Assembly (NCBI RefSeq): GCF_000717175.1
Contig: NZ_JNYD01000024.1
Span: 1-64,000 of the forward strand
Reading direction: 5' to 3'
DNA: 64,000 bases
Source: Pseudonocardia autotrophica
GTDB lineage: Bacteria > Actinomycetota > Actinomycetes > Mycobacteriales > Pseudonocardiaceae
Part shown: positions 1-8,168 of the stretch, one piece after another
Layout of the letters: each line of letters begins with the position of its first letter
How positions within the stretch are numbered: position 1 is the stretch's first letter
Made by a program: the position numbers and the translations under genes
The notes under the pieces: generated by a model
The model's database searches: none
Seen by the model: the letters and a program-made list of their open reading frames with translations, nothing else
Told to the model about the DNA's origin: nothing

Positions 1-109
1 GGAGCGCTACTTCCGGGACGCCCCGCTGATGATCGTGGGTGAGGGCACCAACGAGATCCAGCGCAACGTCATCGCCGCCCAGCTCGTCAAGCGCGGCGGC
101 CTCGACTAA
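1..109 (+). CDS. acyl-CoA dehydrogenase, C-terminal fragment
   Basis: Only the last 35 codons lie in the window; the gene starts upstream. The peptide contains MIVGEGTNEIQRNVIAAQLV, the classical C-terminal acyl-CoA dehydrogenase segment in which the G-T-N-E-I-Q stretch contacts FAD and the neighbouring subunit. The family oxidises acyl-CoA thioesters to trans-2-enoyl-CoA. The stop codon TAA is at 107-109 and is followed at once by the first copy of a palindromic repeat cluster. The gene is convergent with pruA. Substrate cannot be inferred from the fragment. Confidence 0.9.
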   Translation, partial: ERYFRDAPLMIVGEGTNEIQRNVIAAQLVKRGGLD

Positions 110-110
110 C

Positions 111-214
111 CGCGTTATGGAACCATAATGCGATTCTTGGGCCGTACTGACCGCATTATGGTTCCATAACGCGCAATTTCGGCGTCGCTTAGCGCATTAT
201 GGTTCCATAGTGCG
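111..214. repeat. three 22-bp palindromes at exact 41-bp period (cluster 1)
   Basis: Three copies of a 22-bp palindrome with arm CGCATTATGG, a TT/AA centre and the arm's reverse complement lie at 111-132, 152-173 and 193-214, separated by two unrelated spacers of exactly 19 bp (133-151, 174-192). Copy 1 is the perfect reverse complement of copy 2, so together they could also form one long stem. Copy 3 has one change in its right arm and abuts the pruA stop codon (215-217). The cluster fills the whole space between two convergent genes. The same architecture recurs at 54158-54261. The role is unknown: bidirectional terminator, protein-binding array or mobile palindrome are all possible. Confidence 0.9.
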
Positions 215-1840
215 TCATTGCATGTGCGGGTAGGTGTGGGTCGTCGGCGGGACGAGGGTCTCCTTGATCGCCCGGGGGCTGGTCCAGCGCTGGACGTTGA
301 GCATCGAGCCCGCCTTGTCGTTGGTGCCCGAGCCGCGGCTGCCGCCGAAGGGCTGCCGGGAGACGATCGAGCCGGTCGGGCGGTCGTTTACGTAGAAGTT
401 CCCGGCGGCGTGCCGGAGGACCCGGTGGGCGTCGTCGATCGCCGTGCGTTCGGTGGCGAAGACGGCGCCGGTGAGGGCGTAGGCGCTGGTCCGGTCCACG
501 AGCTCCAAGGTGGGCAGCCAGTCCGCGTCGTCGTACACGTGCAGGGCGAGCACGGGGCCGAAGTACTCGGTGGTGAACGCCTCGTCGCCGGGGTCGCTGC
601 CGACGAGCACGGTGGGGTCGACGAACCACCCCTCGGCATCGTCGCTGCCCCCGCCGACCAGGACCTCGAGCGAGGCGGTGTTCTTGGCCCGGTCCAGCGC
701 CGTGCGGACCCGGCCGAAGGCGCGGGCGTCGATCAGGGCGCCGCCGAAGTTGCGCAGATCGGTGACGTCGCCGTAGGTGAGCGAGGCGGTGACCTCGGCG
801 AGCTCCTCGCGCAGCGCCGGCCACAGCGAGCGCGGCACGTAGGCGCGGGAGGCCGCGGAGCACTTCTGCCCCTGGTACTCGAACGCGCCGCGGACCAGCG
901 CGGTCGTCAGCGGCGCCGGGTCGGCCGACGGGTGCACGACCACGAAGTCCTTGCCGCCGGTCTCGCCGACGATCCGCGGGTAGCTGCGGTAGCGGTCGAG
1001 GTTGTCGGCCAGCGTGCGCCACAGGGTCTTGAAGGTGGCGGTGGAGCCGGTGAAGTGCAGGCCCGCGAACCCCGGGTCGGTGAGCGCGACGCGGGACACG
1101 GCCAGCCCGTCGCCGGTCACGAGGTTGATCACACCGGGCGGCAGGCCGGCGGCCTCGAGCAGCCGCATCGTGTACTCGGCGGCGAGCTGCTGGGTCGGGG
1201 TGGGCTTCCAGACGACCGTGTTGCCCATCAGCGCGGGCACCGTCGGCAGGTTCCCGGCGATGGCGGTGAAGTTGAACGGGGTGATGGCCACGACGAACCC
1301 GTCGAGCGGGCGGTGGTCCATCCGGTTCCACTCGCCGGGGACGCTGCGCGGCTGCTCGGCGAGCACCCGGCGGGCGTAGTGCACGTTGAACCGGAGGAAG
1401 TCGATCAGCTCGCAGGCGGCGTCGATCTCGGCCTGCTGCACGGACTTCGACTGGCCGAGCATCGTGGCCGCGTTGACCGTGTCCCGCCAGGGCCCGGCGA
1501 GCAGGTCGGCGGCGCGCAGCAGGACGGCGGCGCGCTCGTCGAAGGGCAGGGCCGCCCACTCCGGGGCGGCGGCCTTCGCGGCGGCGACGGCCTCGGCCAC
1601 GTCGGCGTCGGTGGCATTGGCCGACACCCCGATCACCGAGCGGTGCCGGTGCGGCTCGACGACGTCGAAGCGCGCGCCGGAGGCCATCCGGCGCTTCCCG
1701 GCGACGGTCATCGGCAGGTCGGGCCGCTGTCCGCGCAGCTCGGCGAGCTCGGCCTCGAGCGAGGCGCGCTCGGCCGTGCCGGGCGCGTAGGTGTGCACCG
1801 GCTCGTTCGCCGGCTCGGGGACGGTGGTGATCGCATCCAT
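215..1840 (-). CDS. pruA: L-glutamate gamma-semialdehyde dehydrogenase (1-pyrroline-5-carboxylate dehydrogenase)
   Basis: 541 aa, the usual length for stand-alone PruA. It oxidises glutamate-gamma-semialdehyde to glutamate with NAD, the second step of proline catabolism. The aldehyde dehydrogenase fold is complete: the PFNFTAIAGNLP cofactor loop, the FTGST glycine motif, the VGETGGKDF segment with the general-base Glu, and the catalytic Cys in YQGQKCSAASRAYVP. The C-terminus keeps the family's RQPFGGSRGSGTNDKAG signature. The ATG start is preceded by GAGGAG. The gene lies 22 bp downstream of the proline dehydrogenase gene on the same strand, so both reactions are probably co-transcribed. Confidence 0.96.
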   Translation of the reverse strand: MDAITTVPEPANEPVHTYAPGTAERASLEAELAELRGQRPDLPMTVAGKRRMASGARFDVVEPHRHRSVIGVSANATDADVAEAVAAAKAAAPEWAALPFDERAAVLLRAADLLAGPWRDTVNAATMLGQSKSVQQAEIDAACELIDFLRFNVHYARRVLAEQPRSVPGEWNRMDHRPLDGFVVAITPFNFTAIAGNLPTVPALMGNTVVWKPTPTQQLAAEYTMRLLEAAGLPPGVINLVTGDGLAVSRVALTDPGFAGLHFTGSTATFKTLWRTLADNLDRYRSYPRIVGETGGKDFVVVHPSADPAPLTTALVRGAFEYQGQKCSAASRAYVPRSLWPALREELAEVTASLTYGDVTDLRNFGGALIDARAFGRVRTALDRAKNTASLEVLVGGGSDDAEGWFVDPTVLVGSDPGDEAFTTEYFGPVLALHVYDDADWLPTLELVDRTSAYALTGAVFATERTAIDDAHRVLRHAAGNFYVNDRPTGSIVSRQPFGGSRGSGTNDKAGSMLNVQRWTSPRAIKETLVPPTTHTYPHMQ

Positions 1841-1862
1841 GATCGACTCCTCGGAGAACGGA

Positions 1863-2768
1863 TCAGCGGGTGAGGAGGGCGCGCAGCAGGAAGCCCAGGT
1901 TGGCGGGGCGTTCGGCGAGCCGCCGGGCGAAGTAGCCGTACCAGTCGGCGCCGTAGGGGACGTAGACGCGCATCCGGTGCCCGGCGGCCGCGAGCCGGTG
2001 CTGCTCGGGGACCCGGATGCCGTAGAGCATCTGGAACTCGAAGGTCGCCGGGTCGCGGCCGGCCCCCTCGGCCAGGGCGATCAGGCGGGGATCGTGGGTG
2101 GCCACCATCGGGTGGCCGGGGCCGGCCAGCAGGATGCGCAGGCAGCGCTCGTACGAGGCGTCGACCTCGGCCCTCGCCGTGTACGCGACGGACGAGGGCT
2201 CGGCGTACGCGCCCTTGACCAGCCGCACCCGCGAGCCCTCCCGGGCGAGATCGGCGCAGTCGCCCTCGGTGCGGCGCAGCGCGGCCTGGACGACGGCGCC
2301 CACCCACGGGTGCTCGGCGCGCAGTTTCGCGACCGTCTCCAGCGTGGTGTCGACGGTCGTGTGGTCCTCCATGTCCACGGTCACCGTGGTGCCGGCGCGG
2401 TCGGCGGCGGCGCAGATGGCGGCGGCGTTGTCGAGGGCGAGGGTGCCGGGCAGGGCCGCGCCGAGGGCCGAGAGCTTGACCGACACCTCGGCCCGGTCGG
2501 CGAGGCCGTGCGCGGCGAGCCCGTCGAGGGCGGCGACGTACGCGTCGCGGATAGCGGCGGCCCGGGCGGCGTCGGTGGTGTCCTCGCCGAGGTGGTCGAG
2601 GGTGACGAGCAGGCCCGCGGCGGTGAGGTCCGCGGTGGTGGCGAGGGCGGCGTCGAGCGTGTCACCGGCGACGAAGCGGTCGACGACCCGGCGCGCGGCG
2701 GGCGCCCCGGTCACGAGGCGACGCACCGGCGGTCGGCGGCTGACGGCGAGGACGGACGTGCTGAACAC
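1863..2768 (-). CDS. pruB: proline dehydrogenase, FAD-dependent
   Basis: 301 aa, within the short monofunctional actinobacterial class. It oxidises proline to 1-pyrroline-5-carboxylate and passes electrons through FAD to the respiratory chain. Visible motifs include VTVDMEDHTTVDTT, VRLVKGAY, ATHDPRLI, FEFQMLYGIR and VYVPYGADWYGYFARRLAERPAN, the last being the proline-carboxylate-binding end of the TIM barrel. The GTG start has a strong upstream GGAAGGGAG. The gene is first in the pru operon and is transcribed away from the PucR-type regulator across a 138-bp intergenic region, which suggests proline-dependent activation by that regulator. Confidence 0.95.
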   Translation of the reverse strand: MFSTSVLAVSRRPPVRRLVTGAPAARRVVDRFVAGDTLDAALATTADLTAAGLLVTLDHLGEDTTDAARAAAIRDAYVAALDGLAAHGLADRAEVSVKLSALGAALPGTLALDNAAAICAAADRAGTTVTVDMEDHTTVDTTLETVAKLRAEHPWVGAVVQAALRRTEGDCADLAREGSRVRLVKGAYAEPSSVAYTARAEVDASYERCLRILLAGPGHPMVATHDPRLIALAEGAGRDPATFEFQMLYGIRVPEQHRLAAAGHRMRVYVPYGADWYGYFARRLAERPANLGFLLRALLTR

Positions 2769-2894
2769 GGCAGGTCTCCCTTCCGGCCTCCGGCGCGGCG
2801 GGCAGGGCCGACCGGCGCCGGTGTGCAGTCACGGTAGGGAGTTCCCGTTCCCGAGCCCATGGCCGGATGTCCGAGGTTGTGGGCCAGATCCTCA

Positions 2895-2900
2895 TACACT
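2895..2900 (+). promoter_or_regulatory. -10 element of a candidate leaderless promoter for the PucR regulator
   Basis: TACACT fits the actinobacterial TAnnnT -10 consensus and ends 6 nt before the ATG at 2907, placing the predicted transcription start on the A of the start codon. No clear -35 is present and no Shine-Dalgarno lies in front of the ATG, both consistent with a leaderless mRNA. This spacing is the main reason for choosing the ATG at 2907 over an in-frame ATG at 2859. Confidence 0.45.
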
Positions 2901-2906
2901 TGTCCG

Positions 2907-4055
2907 ATGGAGCTGCAGGAGCTCGTCGACGAGGTCTCCCGCGTGCTGGGCGAGCCCGTCGTCCTCGAGGACCGGGACTTCAACCTGGTCTGCTACGGCG
3001 CGCACCCCGACGAGCTGGACCCGGTCCGGCAGCGCTCGATCCTGCACCGCCGCTCCGCTCCCGAGGTGCAGGACTGGTTCGAGCGGTTCGGCATCGCGAC
3101 CAGCGAGCGGCCTGTGCGCACGCCGGCGGACCCGGGCTTCGGCGTCGTCGCGCGGGTGTGCCTGCCGGCGCGCTGGAACGGCGTGACCTACGGCTACGTC
3201 TGGGTGCTCGACGCCGCCGGGCGGCTCGCCGGGCCGGAGGCCGACGAGCGGCTCGACCGTGTGATGCGGCACGCCGCACGGGCCGGGACGATCATGGCCG
3301 GCCAGGCGCGCACCCGGGAGCACCTCGCCGAACGGGCCCACGACCTGCTGGCCGGGGACCCCGCGACAGCGGAGATCGCGGCCGCCGAGATCGACCGGCT
3401 GGGCGCGCTGGCCCGCGACGTGCCGGTCCGCGCGATCGCCCTGCACCTCGCCGACGGCGGTCCGGTGCCCCCGCTCAACCTCTGGCGGCTGCCTCGGGCG
3501 GCCGTCGCGACCGCCACCGACGATCCCGCCGACCCGACCGTGCTGCTGCTGACGCCGTCGACCGACGCGGACCACCTCGCCGAGGCCGCCCGCCGGCTCT
3601 ACGCCGACCGGCTCGACGGCGTCGAGCAGACCCGGCTGGTGGCGGGCGTCGGCGGCGAGCGGGCAGACCTCGTCGGGCTGCGGGACAGCGTCCGCGAGGC
3701 ACGGCTCGCCGCCCGCGTCGCGCACGAGGTGCCTCGGCTGCGCCCCGTGGCGCGGTGGGACGCCCTGGGCCCCTACCGCCTGCTCGCCTGCGGGCCGCGG
3801 CCGGCGCTGCGCGAGGGCGCGATCGACCCCGCGGTGCGCCCGCTCTTCGAGCACCCGGTGCTCGCCGAGACCGCGGCCACCTGGCTCGACCTGGCCGGTA
3901 ACGCGCAGCGGACGGCCGAGGCGCTCGCCGTGCACCGGCAGACCCTCTACTACCGGCTGGGGCGCATCGCCCAGCTCACCGGCCTGGACCTGGCCGACGG
4001 CAGGGACCGGCTCACCCTCCACCTGGCCCTGACCTTCCGGCCGTTGGTGGGGTGA
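2907..4055 (+). CDS. PucR-family transcriptional regulator, probable activator of proline catabolism
   Basis: 382 aa from the ATG at 2907. The N-terminal part (MELQELVDEVSRVLGEPVVLEDRDFNLVCYG) resembles the PAS/GAF-like sensor region of PucR/CdaR regulators. The C-terminal 60 residues carry the PucR helix-turn-helix: TWLDLAGNAQRTAEALAVHR followed by QTLYYRLGRIAQLTGLDL, the standard DNA-binding motif of the family. It is transcribed divergently from proline dehydrogenase; PucR-type proteins next to put/pru genes in Bacillus and actinobacteria activate them in response to proline. The proline-sensing role is inferred from this context. Confidence 0.88.
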   Translation: MELQELVDEVSRVLGEPVVLEDRDFNLVCYGAHPDELDPVRQRSILHRRSAPEVQDWFERFGIATSERPVRTPADPGFGVVARVCLPARWNGVTYGYVWVLDAAGRLAGPEADERLDRVMRHAARAGTIMAGQARTREHLAERAHDLLAGDPATAEIAAAEIDRLGALARDVPVRAIALHLADGGPVPPLNLWRLPRAAVATATDDPADPTVLLLTPSTDADHLAEAARRLYADRLDGVEQTRLVAGVGGERADLVGLRDSVREARLAARVAHEVPRLRPVARWDALGPYRLLACGPRPALREGAIDPAVRPLFEHPVLAETAATWLDLAGNAQRTAEALAVHRQTLYYRLGRIAQLTGLDLADGRDRLTLHLALTFRPLVG

Positions 4056-4190
4056 CGCCCCCGTCACCACCGCGATCACCGCCCCGCGCCCGCGCCGCGG
4101 GTCCTCCGGCGCCTAACATCGACGCAGCCCGAGCACCGTTCAGCCCAGTGCGGTCGCGCAACGCACGAGGAGCCGAACGATGAGGGTGCA

Positions 4191-5549
4191 GTGAGCGGGT
4201 CCCGCGCGCCCGGCAGGGACCGGACCGGCGTCGGATCGCCCCGTCGCGTCGAGGCCGTGCACGCCACGCGTCTGTTCGAGACCGGACCGGAGGAGGCGTT
4301 CAACCGGCTCACCCGGCTGGCGGCGATCATCCTCGGCACCCCGATGGTCGCGCTCACGGTGGTCGACGACGTGCGCTCCTTCCTCAAGGGCGCGCCGTAC
4401 CCCGAGGCGATCACCGGTCCGGACGGGACGTACGAGTCCCCGGTCCACGACGCCGCGTGCCACGTCGTGATCGACGCCGGCGAGGAGATCTACGCCCCGG
4501 ACGTGTCGCTGGAGCCGCGGCTGCGCGATCTGCCACAGATCAAGGAGTTCGAGGCCGCCGCCTGGATCGGCGTGCCGATCCTCGATCCCGACGGCTACGT
4601 CGTCGGCAACTTCTGCGCCATGGACCGGGTGGTCCGCGAGTGGACGGACGAGCAGCGCGAGGGCCTGCGCGGCCTGGCGCGCGCGGCCGGCGGCGAGATC
4701 GCCCTGCGCCGGGCGCTCGCCGAGACCGCGCGGGCAGCCGCGGAGGCCGAGCGGCACGCCGCCGAGGCCGCGGAGCTGGCCCGGACCCTGCAGGCCAGCC
4801 TGCTGCCGCCGCAGCCGCCCGTGCTCCCCGGCGTGACGATCGGTGCCTGCTTCGCGCCCGGCGGGACCGGCGTCGAGGTGATGGGGGACTTCTGGGACGT
4901 CGTGCCCGCCGCCGGCGGATTCGGCCTCGTCGTCGGCGACGTGTGCGGCAAGGGCGCCGCGGCCGCCCGCACCACGGCCCTGGCGCGCTCCGCCGTCCGC
5001 ACGGCGGCCCTGGGCGAGCCCGCGGACGGGGACGGGGCGGCCGTGCTGCGGACGGTCAACGAGGTGCTCCGCGGCTGGTACGCGGACCCGCTGTTCGGGG
5101 GCCGCATCGGCTTCGTGTCGGCCGCCTACGCCACGTTCCACCGGCCCGCGGCGGGCGGGACCTGGCAGGTCGACATCGCCGGTGCGGGCCACCCGCCGGG
5201 CCTGGTCCGGCGCGCCGGCGGCGGGGTGGAGCACCTGACGGGCGGCGGCATGATCCTGGGTCTGACCCCGGGCGCGGCGGTCGGGACGCAGCGGCTCGAG
5301 CTCGCCGCGGGGGACGACCTGGTGCTCTACACGGACGGCGTGACCGAGGCGCACCGGGTGGGCGACCCCGACCAGTTCGACGAGTCCGGGCTGGCCGCGG
5401 TGCTCGCCGGCCTGCCGCCCGGCACCGGGCCGCAGGAGACCGCGGAGGCGCTCGTCGGGGCCGCCCGGGCCCGGTCGGACGGCCGCTCGCCGGACGACGC
5501 GGGCGTGGTCGTCGTCCGGATCGGGAACCCCGACCTCACGAGGCGTTAG
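4191..5549 (+). CDS. GAF-PP2C (RsbU-like) serine phosphatase
   Basis: 452 aa. Residues about 25-175 form a GAF sensor domain (LTRLAAIILGTPMVALTVVD; AAWIGVPILDPDGYVVGNFC). An Ala/Glu-rich helix of about 35 residues links it to a SpoIIE-type PP2C phosphatase (about 215-445). The metal-binding aspartates are all visible in VMGDFWDVV, VVGDVCGKGAAA, VLYTDGVTEA and DDAGVVVV. Such enzymes dephosphorylate STAS anti-sigma antagonists and so release sigma factors. The GTG start follows a GAGG; a TAACAT -10-like hexamer sits at 4114-4119. It is the first gene of a same-strand cassette that also encodes a switch kinase, a second phosphatase, a B12-binding protein and an antagonist. Confidence 0.9.
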   Translation: MSGSRAPGRDRTGVGSPRRVEAVHATRLFETGPEEAFNRLTRLAAIILGTPMVALTVVDDVRSFLKGAPYPEAITGPDGTYESPVHDAACHVVIDAGEEIYAPDVSLEPRLRDLPQIKEFEAAAWIGVPILDPDGYVVGNFCAMDRVVREWTDEQREGLRGLARAAGGEIALRRALAETARAAAEAERHAAEAAELARTLQASLLPPQPPVLPGVTIGACFAPGGTGVEVMGDFWDVVPAAGGFGLVVGDVCGKGAAAARTTALARSAVRTAALGEPADGDGAAVLRTVNEVLRGWYADPLFGGRIGFVSAAYATFHRPAAGGTWQVDIAGAGHPPGLVRRAGGGVEHLTGGGMILGLTPGAAVGTQRLELAAGDDLVLYTDGVTEAHRVGDPDQFDESGLAAVLAGLPPGTGPQETAEALVGAARARSDGRSPDDAGVVVVRIGNPDLTRR

Positions 5550-5611
5550 CGCCTGGGGTGAGGTGTACGAGTACCGGGAGAGCGACGGTGGGCGACGGGA
5601 AAGGGGGCCGG

Positions 5612-6370
5612 GTGACCGTTCCCGAGCACGACGACGCCTCGTCCGTGCTGCGCGCGGTCACGGCGGCGGCGGGCGGGACGGCCCACGTGCACCTGGTCGG
5701 GCGGCTCGCCCCCGAGACCGCACCCGATGCCGTCGCGCACCTCGCCGGGCTCCTGCAGGGCTACGACCGGGTCGTCGTGGACCTCGACGAGCTGCGGGTC
5801 GAGCGGCTGAGCCTGCTCGCCGTGCTGGCCCGGGCCGCGCACGACGCCGGCGGGTGGCCGGACGCCCGGCTCGCCCTCGTGGCCCGGGACACCCAGCTCC
5901 GGCAGATGCTGCGCGCGGCCGGGGTGGCCGACCGGGTCGCCGTCGCCCACGGTCTCGACCTGGCGCTCGACCGGGCCGAGCGCCGCCCGGCGGTGGTCGA
6001 CGCGAGCTGGACCTTCCCGCCCGAGCCGGAGATGGTGGGCCGCGCGCGGCGCGAGGTGGACCGGCGCCTGGCGGCGTGGGCCTTCCCGGGCGACCCCGAG
6101 GACGTCGCGCTCGTGGTGAACGAGCTGGCCGCCAACGCCGTCGAGCACGCCAAGACCACCTTCACGCTCACCGTGACGCTGGACCGGACCGGCCTGCGGA
6201 TCGCCGTCGGCGACCGCTCACCGCTGCCGCCCGTCCTCCGGCCGCACGATCCCGGCGCCGCGCGCGGCCGTGGCCTCCAGCTCGTCGACTCGCTGGCCGA
6301 GGAGTGGGCCATCGTCGACCGGGGCGAGGGCAAGGTCGTGTGGGCCCACGTGGCCCCGGGACGGCGCTGA
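5612..6370 (+). CDS. STAS-HATPase fusion, RsbW-like switch kinase
   Basis: About 252 aa from the GTG at 5612 (AAGGGGG 5 nt upstream); a GTG at 5588 is also possible. Residues about 1-110 are a STAS-like half (VVVDLDELRVERLSLLAVLARAA) without the usual D-S-x-G phosphoacceptor. Residues about 125-250 are a GHKL ATPase with the N-box VVNELAANAVEHA, a short G1 region and the glycine box GRGLQLVDSLAEEW. RsbW/SpoIIAB-type proteins phosphorylate STAS antagonists and bind sigma factors. The fusion of a degenerate STAS to the kinase recurs in actinomycetes. No sigma factor is adjacent, so the bound partner is unknown. Confidence 0.85.
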   Translation: MTVPEHDDASSVLRAVTAAAGGTAHVHLVGRLAPETAPDAVAHLAGLLQGYDRVVVDLDELRVERLSLLAVLARAAHDAGGWPDARLALVARDTQLRQMLRAAGVADRVAVAHGLDLALDRAERRPAVVDASWTFPPEPEMVGRARREVDRRLAAWAFPGDPEDVALVVNELAANAVEHAKTTFTLTVTLDRTGLRIAVGDRSPLPPVLRPHDPGAARGRGLQLVDSLAEEWAIVDRGEGKVVWAHVAPGRR

Positions 6371-6437
6371 TCCGGGGAATCCCCGGGCGCTCGCCACGGT
6401 TGCACGATGTTCGTGCCCTTTGGACAGAGCCATCGGC

Positions 6438-8168
6438 ATGCGCGACACTGATCGGACCCGACCCGAACGGGATGAGGTGACAAGGGGCCGCCCCGGCGCT
6501 CCCGTACCCGTGACAGAGCCCGAGCACGCCACGAGCGCGGCGGTCCTCGAGATCGACGCGCGGATCGACACCGCGCCGTACCCGGCCGTGGTGGCGGACG
6601 CTGCCGGGATCGTCCAGGCCCTCAACCGGGCCGCGCGCACGCTGCTGCCCGACGTGCGCGTCGGCGAGACCCTCACCGCGACCGCCCCCGGCTGGCTGGC
6701 CGAGTCGCACGCGACCCTCGCCGCCGACCCCACTCCCGGCCCCAGTCCCGGCGGCGCCGCGCAGGGCTGGGTCGACCGGCGCAGCCTCGAGGGCCACCCC
6801 GTCCGGCACGACGACGGCACGGTCACCTGGTGGCTCGTCGACGACACCGACACCCGGCTCGCCCGCGAGGCGCTGCGCACCGAGCAGGCCCGCACGGCCT
6901 TCCTCACCGAGGTCTCCACCGCGCTGCTCGGGTCGCTGAACCTGCAGCGCTGCATGGAGACCACGGTCACGCTGGCGACCGTGAACCTCTGCGACGCCGC
7001 GATCGTCATGGCCCCCGCCGGGCGCGGCGGCCGGTACCCCACAGTGACCGCCGTCCGTGGCGGCGAGGTCGTGCACGACGTGCTCGACGTCGACGCCGAG
7101 GAGGTCCCCGGCCTGGCCGAGGCGCTGCAGGGCTTCCCGCCCGTGCCCTCGCGCTGGCTCGACCCGATGTCGGTCCCGGAGTGGCTGCGGCCGACCGGGT
7201 TCGGCGAGGTCGGCTCGATCGTCGTCACCCCGCTGCCCGGGCACGGGGTGCCGGCCGGCGCGCTGATCCTCGTGCGCGGCGCCGGCGCCGCCGAGTTCAG
7301 CGAGGAGGAGGAGGTGGTCGCGCGGCTGTTCGCCACCCGCGCCGGCGTGGCCATGTCCGCGGCCCGGATGTACGACCAGCAGGCGTCGATCACCGAGACG
7401 CTGATGCGGGACCTGCTGCCGCCCACGGTGCACCAGCTCTCCGGCGTGGAGTTCGCGGCCCGGTACCGCGCCGCGCAGGACGGCGACCGCATCGGCGGGG
7501 ACTTCTACGACGTGCACCCGGCGAGCGAGGAGGACGAGGAGTCCCTCGTCGTGCTCGGCGACGTCTGCGGCAAGGGTCTCGACGCCGCCGTCCTCACGGG
7601 GAAGATCCGCAGCACCCTGCACGCGCTGCTCCCGCTCGCCGACGACCACCTGCGCATGCTGCGCCTGCTCAACGGCGCGCTGCTGAACACCCACGACGCG
7701 CGGTTCGCCACGCTGGTGCTCGCCTCCGTCGCCCGGGACGGCGCCGGGGTGCGGCTGCGCCTGACCTGCGGCGGCCACCCGGCCCCGCTGGTCGTGCGGG
7801 CGGACGGGCGCGTCGAGGAGGCCCCCACGCGCGGCACCCTCATCGGCGCGATGCCCGACGTCGGCGCCACCACGGCCGAGCTGACGCTGGGCCCGGGCGA
7901 GACGTGCCTGATGTACACCGACGGCATCACCGAGGCGAAGGGCGGTCCCTTCGGCGACGAGCTGTTCGGCGAGCACCGCCTGCACCGGGCGCTCGGCGAG
8001 TGCGCCGGGATGCCGGCCGAGGCCGTCGTCGAGCGGGTGCAGATGCTCGCGTCGCAGTGGCTGGGCCGCGGCGCGCACGACGACATGGCCGTACTGGCGA
8101 TCACGGCTCCCCGCGGGCAGCACCTGACCGCGGTCGGGGGGCACGGACGAGGCAGGTACACCGCATGA
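6438..8168 (+). CDS. PAS-GAF-PP2C (RsbU/RsbP-like) serine phosphatase
   Basis: About 576 aa from the ATG at 6438; in-frame GTGs at 6477 and 6510 are alternative starts. A PAS-like segment (about 30-120; YPAVVADAAGIVQALNRAAR) is followed by a GAF domain (about 150-310) and a PP2C phosphatase (about 325-565). The catalytic aspartates are present in RIGGDFYDVH, VVLGDVCGKGLDAA, CLMYTDGITEA and AHDDMAVLAI. It is the second phosphatase of the cassette, so two differently sensed inputs probably converge on the same antagonist. Its stop overlaps the start of the cobalamin-binding protein (ATGA), implying translational coupling. Confidence 0.9.
   Translation: MRDTDRTRPERDEVTRGRPGAPVPVTEPEHATSAAVLEIDARIDTAPYPAVVADAAGIVQALNRAARTLLPDVRVGETLTATAPGWLAESHATLAADPTPGPSPGGAAQGWVDRRSLEGHPVRHDDGTVTWWLVDDTDTRLAREALRTEQARTAFLTEVSTALLGSLNLQRCMETTVTLATVNLCDAAIVMAPAGRGGRYPTVTAVRGGEVVHDVLDVDAEEVPGLAEALQGFPPVPSRWLDPMSVPEWLRPTGFGEVGSIVVTPLPGHGVPAGALILVRGAGAAEFSEEEEVVARLFATRAGVAMSAARMYDQQASITETLMRDLLPPTVHQLSGVEFAARYRAAQDGDRIGGDFYDVHPASEEDEESLVVLGDVCGKGLDAAVLTGKIRSTLHALLPLADDHLRMLRLLNGALLNTHDARFATLVLASVARDGAGVRLRLTCGGHPAPLVVRADGRVEEAPTRGTLIGAMPDVGATTAELTLGPGETCLMYTDGITEAKGGPFGDELFGEHRLHRALGECAGMPAEAVVERVQMLASQWLGRGAHDDMAVLAITAPRGQHLTAVGGHGRGRYTA

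Noticed and set aside
111..214. CRISPR array
   Set aside because: Regular repeat-spacer geometry is present, but the repeats are short full-length palindromes of 22 bp with only 19-bp spacers, there are three copies per site, no leader is seen and no cas gene exists in the window.
218..1873. Long plus-strand reading frame opposite pruA
   Set aside because: It lies antisense to a clear aldehyde dehydrogenase with all motifs; its composition (Gly/Arg/Val-rich) is the usual shadow of GC-rich codons.
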